Origin: Saprospiraceae bacterium | GTDB lineage: Bacteria > Bacteroidota > Bacteroidia > Chitinophagales > Saprospiraceae | Assembly (NCBI GenBank): GCA_028279185.1 | Contig: JANQSS010000205.1 | Coordinates: 186,001 to 250,000 of the forward strand | Reading direction: 5' to 3' | DNA: 64,000 bases | In this document: one piece after another, positions 1 through 7,789 of the stretch | Position numbering within the stretch: the first letter of the stretch is position 1 | How the letters are laid out: every line of letters begins with the position of its first letter | The notes under the pieces: model-generated | Told to the model about the DNA's origin: nothing | The model's input: only the letters and a program-made list of their open reading frames with translations | Database searches by the model: none | Position numbers and translations under genes: made by a program

Positions 1-114
1 TACCGTTTGCGTATCGTCCGCATCACAGCTATAAAAAAGGGATGATACAGCGATAATTGTTAATAATACTAAAGAATACTTTGCGTATTTATTTATTAAG
101 ATTGATTCGTGCAT
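1..114 (-). CDS. Lipoprotein N-terminus, truncated by window edge
   Basis: An ATG at 112-114 on the minus strand opens a frame without stops for 38 codons to the window edge. The visible protein has a short basic N-terminus, a hydrophobic stretch and then the lipobox LFYSC followed by an acidic tail (DADDT), so it is a lipoprotein signal peptide. It starts 33 bp after the stop of the modular carbohydrate-binding lipoprotein and is probably the next gene of the same operon. In comparable loci this position often holds a glycoside hydrolase or binding lipoprotein, but nothing of the mature protein is visible, so function cannot be called. Confidence 0.7.
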   Translation of the reverse strand, partial: MHESILINKYAKYSLVLLTIIAVSSLFYSCDADDTQTV

Positions 115-147
115 TTTTTTATTTTTTTACTTTCGGATTTTATAAAT

Positions 148-3100
148 CTACTGTTGCGTTATATCGTCGATATAATAGATTGCCTCGACAGATACAGGGT
201 TTTGATCATTTGGATCAAAATCCGGAAAGATTGAGAACTTCGTATATTCATCTGAAGCGTTGACAATTGAAGTGAAATCAAAAGTAAGGGTCACCCATTC
301 ATTAGCCGTGGTCACCGTCTGAAAGAGTTCGTAAGAAGGTGTAGTTCCAGGATCTGGTACACCTCCTTCCAATTGAAATCTTACTGGAATATCCGCATTA
401 GGCGACCAAATTTTAATCGTAAATATGGTACCATTCTGCAAATCAATTAGTGGAGTCGTACGTGAAGTTTCGTCAAAAACAACTCCGGAATACCATGCCG
501 AGCCCACAACCTTATTGAATTGTAAAACATTCGCAGAAGGATTTCCATTTAAATCAGGATTCGGCACATTTGCTGCAGTAGCACCACCGTCAAATGCAAT
601 TAACGTTTCGCCATTTTCAAAATCCAGTGGTAATTCTGGCTCGCTTGCCGTCACTTCTTTATAAAAATAAATATTATCTAAATAAATATCTCCATTCCCA
701 TCAAATTTCATTTGAATAATATCCGCGATGTCAACGGGTGAAAAGTCACCTAATGGTATATCAACACTTAACCATCCAGAAGTTGGAACGGAAATAGCAC
801 TTGCTGTCTCGACAGGTCCTGTGCTGATTAAAAATGTATTTAATGCAGAGGAACTTGCGGTCCATACATCGAGATGTAAATGTGTCATGGCAGAGGCATC
901 TGTGGCGCTTCCGAGTTGAATTCCCTGATAATTTAATCCAGTATAAACTAAGGTATTATTTCCTCCGATTGGCGTTTCCGTTACGACAGTTGCCTGTCCC
1001 CAGTCCGGATTTAGATCTGTGCCGGGAACATTCGTATACGCATCGCTAAATACAGAAATTACATCCGCTGGATCTTGAGTTGGAGTGGGTGCTGCCGTAG
1101 TTGGCATATTCGAACTACTGCCGTCTGTGTAGAAATAAATATTGTCTAAATAAATATCACCATTTCCATCGAATTTCATTTGAATAATATCGGTGATGTC
1201 AACTGGAGAAAAGTCGGCCAATGGAATATCAAGACTCAACCATCCGGAAGTCGGAACGGAAATAGCGCTTGCTGTCTCGACAGGTCCTGTGCTGATTAAA
1301 AATGTATTTAATGCAGACGAATTTGAGGTCCATACATCGAGATGTAAATGCGTCATGGCAGAGGCATCTGTGGCGCTTCCGAGTTGAATTCCCTGATAAT
1401 TTAAACCGGTATATACTAATGTATTATTCCCATCCACAGGGGTTTCAGAAACGACAGTTGCCTGTCCCCAGTCCGGATTTAGATCGGTGCCGGAAATATT
1501 CGTGTACGCATCGCTAAATACAGAAATTACATCCGCTGGATCTTGAGTTGGAGTAGGTGCTGCCGTAGTTGGCATATTCGAACTACTACCGTCTGTGTAG
1601 AAATAAATATTGTCTAAATAAATATCACCGTTACCTTCGAATTTCATTTGAATAATATCGGCAATGTCAACTGGAGAAAAGTCGGCCAATGGAATATCGA
1701 CACTCAACCAACCGGAAGTCGGAACCGCAAGGGCACTTGGAGTTTCAACGGGCCCTGAACTGATCAAAAATGTATTTAATGCAGAGGAATTTGCGGTCCA
1801 TACATCAAGATGTAAATGCGTCATGGCAGACGCATCCGTGGCACTACCTAGTATAATGCCCTGAAAATCCAGACCGGAATATACTAACGTATTATTTCCA
1901 TCAACCGGGGTTTCAGAAACAGTTGTTGCTTGTCCCCAATCCGGATTTAGATCGGTGCCGGGAATATTCGTATACGCATCACTAAATACAGAAATAACGT
2001 CGGCAGGATCTTGCGTCGGGGTAGGAGCGGCAGTGGTTGGCATATTGGACATTCCTCCATCTCGATAAAAATAAATGTTGTCCAAATAGATGTCACCATT
2101 CCCATCAAATTTCATTTGAATAACATCTGCGAGATTGACAGGAGAAAAATCGCCTAAAGCTATATCAACGCTCAGCCATCCTGACGTTGGAACCGCAACA
2201 GCACTTGCTGTCTCTACAGGTCCTGTGCTGATTAAAAATGTATTTAATGCAGAGGAATTTGCGGTCCATACATCGAGATGTAAATGTGTCATGGCAGATG
2301 CATCTGTAGCGCTTCCGAGTTGAATTCCCTGATAATTTAAACCGGTATATACTAATGTATTATTCCCATCCACAGGGGTTTCAGAAACGACAGTTGCCTG
2401 TCCCCAATCCGGATTTAAATCAGTGCCGGGAATATTCGTATAGGCGTCACTGAAAACAGAAATGACATCGGCCGGGTCATGCGTGGGGGTAGGAGCAGCG
2501 GTCGTTGGCATATTGGACATGCCGCCGCTTTTATAAAAATAAATATTGTCTAAATAAATATCACCATTTCCATCGAATTTCATCTGAATTACATTCATCA
2601 AATCGACAGGTGAAAATTGGTCTAAGGGTATATCAACGCTTGCCCAATCACTCGTCGGAACAGTCAATGCAGATGCTGTTTCAACAGGTCCATCACTAAT
2701 TAAAAATGCATTCAGTGCGGTCGAATTTGATGTCCAAAAATCAATATGCAAATGCGTCATAGCTGACACATCTTGTGCGCTACCTAAAACAATACCTTGG
2801 AAATTTAGTCCAGCATAACGCAATGTATTGTTTCCTGCAATTGGCATTTGTGAAACGACAGTTGCCTGTCCCCAATCCGGATTAAAATCTGTGTCCACAA
2901 TATTTGTGTACGCGTCACTAAATACAGAAATGACATCTGCCGGATCGGTTGTAGGTGTTGGGGCAGCTGTCGTTGGTCCGGTTGGACCGCCGCCTGACCC
3001 CTTATAGAAGTAAATATTATCGACAAATATTTCTGACACGGTTGCATCCGAAACAAATACTATCTGGGCCAAATTTGAGCGACTTGTCAGACTGGATAAT

Positions 3101-4407
3101 TCAGCAAAAGATACATCAACGCTGACCCACTCGCCCTGAACCAAGGTAGTATTAAGTGTGACTTCGGCTGAGGCATCATCGCCCGTTCCCAGCGTATTAT
3201 CTGCACCAGCGTCAACCAAGCGAACAGTAACAAAATCACCAGATTGAATTTCATCCTGGACCTGCAAGTCAATATGAAAATGTGTCATTTGTGAGATATC
3301 AATTGTTGGTGCATCAACTGCGAATTGAATACCAACGAAGTTTAAATCGGTATAATAAATAATATCATCACCATTGATAGTTAAATCATTTTGCCCTTGA
3401 GTCGTCTGAAATGGTGCCCAATAACCGTTGTAATAATCAACCGGTTCGTTGACATATGCATTTGAAAATATTGAAATTACATCTTCTGCGTTTTGCATTG
3501 GCACAGGCGCATGTTCAAAAGCACCTATCACATTTATTGTACCAGATCCGGCGGCTTCGATGCCATTTAATGTTGCTGTAATGACGGCTGTACCCATACC
3601 GACTGCCGTTACAACTCCATTCGTATCTACTGTCGCAACACTCGGATCTGACGAAGTAAATTCAAAATAGGCTGGCGTAATACTGGTTGTTTGGTCGATA
3701 CCTGATTCCAGATTAGCTGTGAATTTTAAATCCGGAATTCTAGTCGTCACGCCTAAAAATGTTTGAATAGTTTCGTCCGTACCATTCCAAATGGAAGGCC
3801 GTGGCTGACCAATGGTGCCTAATGATTCAAATTGCAGATCATCTATCCAAAAGGTATAACCTTCTCCGTTTTCAGGACCTTCAGAATACCAAAACAATCC
3901 TCGTTCTTCTGTAAGTTTAGATGGATCAGGAATAGCTATAGTATACTTCCTCCAATTCGTTGTAAGGTCGAGGCCATTTAAGGTTACCTGATATTTATTT
4001 TCAGCGAAATCCTGACCGAAACCGATTTCATTAATGGATGCGGTTTTGGTTGCTTTGGCATAAAATGTTAATGCGTCAAAATCGCTTAAGTCGCGGCGAC
4101 CGTTGTCCGGAAAAATTGCACCTGCATAGGCACCGTTTGGATCCCCGACTGGTGGAACATCAAAGCGCATGGCCGCGCTGCCATTAAATCGTGTCTCGGC
4201 ATCGACTGAAAATGCTTCGAAGTATGAATCGCCAAATGGTAAATATTCGAGGCCGGCGCTGAAACCGTCAATAAATACTTCTCCATTTTTTGGAAAAGTG
4301 GCAACCTCGGCATCATCAGAAAGATCTCTATCGCAGCTCACCGTGAAAACTAAAAACGCGCAGAGTGAGAAAAGAAAATTAAATTTTATTTTATAACTAT
4401 TTTTCAT
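148..4407 (-). CDS. Surface lipoprotein with repeated carbohydrate-binding modules
   Basis: A 1419-residue protein if started at the ATG at 4407; a longer reading needs a TTG at 4425 and would place extra residues before the signal peptide. Residues 1-25 are a lipoprotein signal (FTVSC, lipidated Cys25). Then come a jelly-roll-like glycan-binding domain (about 30-200), a bacterial Ig-like Big_2 domain (about 215-300), one divergent copy and five near-identical copies of a module of about 156 residues that starts PADVISVFSDAY and ends with DIYLDNIYFY, and a last binding-like domain. Each module is preceded by a PTTAAPTPT linker, a form common in laminarinase-type proteins of Bacteroidota. I see no catalytic domain, so a role in capturing polysaccharide at the cell surface is inferred. 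It starts 7 bp after the glycosidase stop codon, which implies one operon. Confidence 0.85.
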   Translation of the reverse strand: MKNSYKIKFNFLFSLCAFLVFTVSCDRDLSDDAEVATFPKNGEVFIDGFSAGLEYLPFGDSYFEAFSVDAETRFNGSAAMRFDVPPVGDPNGAYAGAIFPDNGRRDLSDFDALTFYAKATKTASINEIGFGQDFAENKYQVTLNGLDLTTNWRKYTIAIPDPSKLTEERGLFWYSEGPENGEGYTFWIDDLQFESLGTIGQPRPSIWNGTDETIQTFLGVTTRIPDLKFTANLESGIDQTTSITPAYFEFTSSDPSVATVDTNGVVTAVGMGTAVITATLNGIEAAGSGTINVIGAFEHAPVPMQNAEDVISIFSNAYVNEPVDYYNGYWAPFQTTQGQNDLTINGDDIIYYTDLNFVGIQFAVDAPTIDISQMTHFHIDLQVQDEIQSGDFVTVRLVDAGADNTLGTGDDASAEVTLNTTLVQGEWVSVDVSFAELSSLTSRSNLAQIVFVSDATVSEIFVDNIYFYKGSGGGPTGPTTAAPTPTTDPADVISVFSDAYTNIVDTDFNPDWGQATVVSQMPIAGNNTLRYAGLNFQGIVLGSAQDVSAMTHLHIDFWTSNSTALNAFLISDGPVETASALTVPTSDWASVDIPLDQFSPVDLMNVIQMKFDGNGDIYLDNIYFYKSGGMSNMPTTAAPTPTHDPADVISVFSDAYTNIPGTDLNPDWGQATVVSETPVDGNNTLVYTGLNYQGIQLGSATDASAMTHLHLDVWTANSSALNTFLISTGPVETASAVAVPTSGWLSVDIALGDFSPVNLADVIQMKFDGNGDIYLDNIYFYRDGGMSNMPTTAAPTPTQDPADVISVFSDAYTNIPGTDLNPDWGQATTVSETPVDGNNTLVYSGLDFQGIILGSATDASAMTHLHLDVWTANSSALNTFLISSGPVETPSALAVPTSGWLSVDIPLADFSPVDIADIIQMKFEGNGDIYLDNIYFYTDGSSSNMPTTAAPTPTQDPADVISVFSDAYTNISGTDLNPDWGQATVVSETPVDGNNTLVYTGLNYQGIQLGSATDASAMTHLHLDVWTSNSSALNTFLISTGPVETASAISVPTSGWLSLDIPLADFSPVDITDIIQMKFDGNGDIYLDNIYFYTDGSSSNMPTTAAPTPTQDPADVISVFSDAYTNVPGTDLNPDWGQATVVTETPIGGNNTLVYTGLNYQGIQLGSATDASAMTHLHLDVWTASSSALNTFLISTGPVETASAISVPTSGWLSVDIPLGDFSPVDIADIIQMKFDGNGDIYLDNIYFYKEVTASEPELPLDFENGETLIAFDGGATAANVPNPDLNGNPSANVLQFNKVVGSAWYSGVVFDETSRTTPLIDLQNGTIFTIKIWSPNADIPVRFQLEGGVPDPGTTPSYELFQTVTTANEWVTLTFDFTSIVNASDEYTKFSIFPDFDPNDQNPVSVEAIYYIDDITQQ
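655..2975 (-). repeat. Five tandem 468-bp coding repeats
   Basis: The linker-encoding sequence recurs at about 1079, 1547, 2015, 2483 and 2949, a period of 466-468 bp (156 codons). Long blocks are identical between copies that are not adjacent; for example the segment starting near 1387 matches that near 2325 for more than 80 bp. This suggests recent duplication plus gene conversion, and copy number may vary between strains. Confidence 0.9.
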
Positions 4408-4414
4408 GTTCCTA

Positions 4415-7400
4415 TTATTTTCCAATGTTTATATGAATATATGTTCTGATTTCCCATTCCGTTCCATCTTCAAATCCCACAGGACTAATGATCGGTTCTG
4501 GCTGAAATTCGATAGCTTCTAGTGGGCTATATCGAGGAGAATATTGGTCGAGAGATCGCCAAGTGCCACGAACACCAATCTGTGTACTCGGCATTAAGAA
4601 CCAATCGGGTTTACCCAATGTCGTCGATAAATCCAACATGAGTTGTAGGGGGTAGGTCAAATTAAAGTCGCGGTGATAGTCGAATGGGCCCCAATCATTT
4701 ACTTTTACCTGGCTGACGAGTTTCAATTTTTTATAAATAGTTCTCAGATCCATTCCAAATCGTTCGATGAGGCGGTCATCACTTCCATTAGCCTGCGCCG
4801 TTCCGAAATAAATGTTAGAAATAATACCTAAGTCGGCTTTCGGCTTCGACACAATACGAATATTTGATTCCCACAAATCTTCTGCAGGTGCCGATTGAGG
4901 AAAGGCAAATGAAGTTCTATCACTGAAAAATCCAATGGCAGCATCTTGAGTTGTCGGTAAATGTCTGTAAACAAACCCCGCACTAACTGCAAATTTTGCA
5001 TCTTCTGATCGATCATTATCCCATTCATACATCCAACTAGCCGGAGTAGGATCAAAGGTTATTAGTAGTTCTCCAGCTACCGTTTCTCGATTTGCACGGA
5101 CAGCAAAAGGATCGGCCTGAATATTTCGTAGTCTTCCAGGACCGGACACATCACCCGGAATTGGATCTACAATTGGCTTCTGCCATAGAAAATTGGGCGC
5201 GAACTGGAATTTTCCAACGGTTAATGCGAAACCGGTCAAGAAGTTGGTTTGGTTTCCGCTTCCGCTGTCTTTCAATCGCCATCCGGTGAAAGTAAGGGTA
5301 GGATCGCCGCCGCCATTGGCAACCAGTCCCATGGCCGCACCTTGTGCATACCAGTTGAAAGGCCCTTTTTGGTAAGTAATCTTAGCTTTTCCTCCCCAAT
5401 TATCGCTGGATTGAATTTTATCATCATAGACGGTATACTTACCACTTGTGCCTTCCACTACTTGAAATGTTCGACCATTTAAAGGTTGGCCTCCCCAAAT
5501 ACCGCCTAACTCCACTCCGAGTCCTCCAAACTTGCGCTTTACATGCAGCGTTGCCCTTCTGGTCTTTGGAAGTGGAACTGCAAAGGTAGATACGGCCTCG
5601 CCCAGGTCATCTATGTCTTCGTGATATATGGCCGTGACGTCAACGTGTCCTACTGTCCTACTGTATTTAACCACGGCAGCGGGGTTTGCTCCCCACCACA
5701 ATTGAGGACCGAAGGCTGCTTTCAAACCTTTCAGTTTTTTCTTGGCATCGATCTCGAATCCGAGCAATTCACCATTGTAGATATCCAAATTGGGGCCGTA
5801 ATTGGTCTCGGGATATAAACCAAAAAAGTCGCCTTCATAGCCCCAATGATAATGACCGGTTCGATAAAATCCTCTGAGATCAAAATCTTTCGCATTCCAG
5901 GAAAATGATGCGTTATAAACTTGAAATCTATTCGGATCTCTTACCGTTATTGTTCCATCCTCCGCTACAAGGGTAACAGGACGTCCTCGGTTTTCATAGA
6001 ATATTTCGTTTATAGGATTCTCGGCAACATTACCTAAAAAATTGAAAGTGATATTTGCCTGCATGTTTGGAGCGGGATTGCCCTGAACACCAATAAAGTA
6101 GGATTGCATATGATCAAAGCCGAGTTGGTTTGGATAAACATTGTCATCCGGGTCGTTATCGTCCGGAGTCGTGATGAGGCTTCCACCTGTATTGAAGGTT
6201 GTAAACTCGGCTCGCAGATTACTCAACTTTATTTTTTGTCCACCACCTAGTGCGGCTTTATCCGCTCTTGCTTTTAATACAGCATCCATTAAATGAATGT
6301 TATCAAAGTAGGTATTGATAGACGAGATCGACGTGCCGTCGGAATATGGATTCAAACTATGTGCCTGTTTTAAAGCATAATAAGCGGCCCTTGGATAGAG
6401 TTGATACAGACCTCTGGCGTTCGTTTGCCCTTTGGCGCATATACCGAACCATTCTTCATTCATGTTGTTCTCACCTTCCAAGTGGTCTCGGGCATAACCA
6501 CCATTGCTCCAGGATGCATTATTATCGTGGATGTCAAGATTTTTTGTCTGGCCGTACTTCCACCAGCCGTCGCTGAACTGAAATGTAAATCCACCAATAG
6601 AATTCCCGGCTTTTCCAAGGCCGGCCGCATTTTCATAAATTTCTTTCCAATTGCCTACCATATAATAAGCTTGCGACATTTGGTCTTCCTGATTTTCGAT
6701 TGCATTGAATGCATCAGCACCGAATTCAGTGAATAGTATGGGTTTATTCGTCTTATCACGTACAACTTCAAAAGCATCACCGAAGGAAACACCTCGGTAC
6801 ATATTCACACCGTAGATGTCGACATCTTTGCATTCCTCGGCGATAATATCGATGAAAAGAACGTCACCGTTGCATAGTGCCACAGGGTGGTTTGAGTCGA
6901 TGGCTTTCATCTTGACCGCAGCATCATTCATGAGCTTATACATTGGCCGACCACGCACCTCACCGATATGCGCTTTCTCGTCCTCTCCTTCTGGGAAGTC
7001 TTCTGTTTCAGCACCTGCCCAAAACAGACCATAATTGTTTTCATTACCCAAAAGAAATAGTAATAGGCCTGGCGTATTTTTATATTGTTCGGCCATGGTG
7101 GTGGCCTCCGAAAGAAGTAGTTCTACCGTTGCCGGATCTCTGTAATCCGTAACAGGAGTCCATGTTCCATTTATCGTAAGGCCATAGCGTCCAAATGAGT
7201 GATTGAGCATGGTGTATATGCCATAGTTTTCATAGATATACTTAATCCATTTTGGCTGTACGCCGGTATATATCCTTACAGCATTGACGCCCATGTTTTT
7301 GAGAAGAGACATCTCCTCATCTAATGCGGCCTTTACGATGTCGTCGGATTGCTTCCAAAGACTATAATTAAAGTTGGTGCCAATGGGGAAGTAGTCCCAG

Positions 7401-7546
7401 TTCATCCCATTAACCATGAAATTTTTGCCATTGACTACCAATCGCATGCCATCTGCATTTTTAACAACTTTGACTTGATCGGCCTGGGCGATGATTAAAG
7501 TTGAAAAGAAAAGAAGTGCGAGGTGGGTTAGTATACTTTTCTTCAT
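4415..7546 (-). CDS. Clan GH-A glycosidase fused to a probable outer-membrane barrel
   Basis: A 1043-residue exported protein with a signal peptide ending near LIIAQA. Residues of about 25-420 form a TIM-barrel glycosidase of the GH2/GH5/GH72 type. An early NAVRIYTG segment, the GNENNYG motif with the likely acid/base Glu and the FTEFGADAF motif with the likely nucleophile Glu are all present. The remaining 600 or so residues have alternating aromatic and polar strands and end in IRTYIHINIGK, as in an outer-membrane beta-barrel. Fusion to a barrel would tether the enzyme at the outer membrane. The substrate is not shown; the laminarin-type modules in the next gene hint at a beta-glucan. It is the first gene of a minus-strand operon and is divergent from a propeller-type regulator. 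The exact GH family is uncertain. Confidence 0.8.
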   Translation of the reverse strand: MKKSILTHLALLFFSTLIIAQADQVKVVKNADGMRLVVNGKNFMVNGMNWDYFPIGTNFNYSLWKQSDDIVKAALDEEMSLLKNMGVNAVRIYTGVQPKWIKYIYENYGIYTMLNHSFGRYGLTINGTWTPVTDYRDPATVELLLSEATTMAEQYKNTPGLLLFLLGNENNYGLFWAGAETEDFPEGEDEKAHIGEVRGRPMYKLMNDAAVKMKAIDSNHPVALCNGDVLFIDIIAEECKDVDIYGVNMYRGVSFGDAFEVVRDKTNKPILFTEFGADAFNAIENQEDQMSQAYYMVGNWKEIYENAAGLGKAGNSIGGFTFQFSDGWWKYGQTKNLDIHDNNASWSNGGYARDHLEGENNMNEEWFGICAKGQTNARGLYQLYPRAAYYALKQAHSLNPYSDGTSISSINTYFDNIHLMDAVLKARADKAALGGGQKIKLSNLRAEFTTFNTGGSLITTPDDNDPDDNVYPNQLGFDHMQSYFIGVQGNPAPNMQANITFNFLGNVAENPINEIFYENRGRPVTLVAEDGTITVRDPNRFQVYNASFSWNAKDFDLRGFYRTGHYHWGYEGDFFGLYPETNYGPNLDIYNGELLGFEIDAKKKLKGLKAAFGPQLWWGANPAAVVKYSRTVGHVDVTAIYHEDIDDLGEAVSTFAVPLPKTRRATLHVKRKFGGLGVELGGIWGGQPLNGRTFQVVEGTSGKYTVYDDKIQSSDNWGGKAKITYQKGPFNWYAQGAAMGLVANGGGDPTLTFTGWRLKDSGSGNQTNFLTGFALTVGKFQFAPNFLWQKPIVDPIPGDVSGPGRLRNIQADPFAVRANRETVAGELLITFDPTPASWMYEWDNDRSEDAKFAVSAGFVYRHLPTTQDAAIGFFSDRTSFAFPQSAPAEDLWESNIRIVSKPKADLGIISNIYFGTAQANGSDDRLIERFGMDLRTIYKKLKLVSQVKVNDWGPFDYHRDFNLTYPLQLMLDLSTTLGKPDWFLMPSTQIGVRGTWRSLDQYSPRYSPLEAIEFQPEPIISPVGFEDGTEWEIRTYIHINIGK

Positions 7547-7789
7547 GCTGAGTGATTTTTGATTTGTTGAAATGAAATTTACTATTATTAAACAAGATTG
7601 TCGTTTACCACAAACCTAAAAGACATAGCTGTTTAAATGTTAGTAATGAAACCCAACAATTTTTTCATCATACACCACAACAACTTTTTCCGGTATTACT
7701 ACAATCGTTTCAATTCAAAATTGTAAATCTTTGATTATTAGGTATCTTTAGAATGTGAATACTTACACATGATCTATTCTTGCCGTAAT

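Noticed and set aside
728-2323. Series of similar plus-strand frames spaced by about 468 bp
   Set aside because: They are the antisense image of the repeated binding modules, not a gene family.
6401-6736. Open frame of 111 codons on the plus strand inside the glycosidase gene
   Set aside because: Antisense to catalytic-domain codons that are clearly coding; no recognisable protein.
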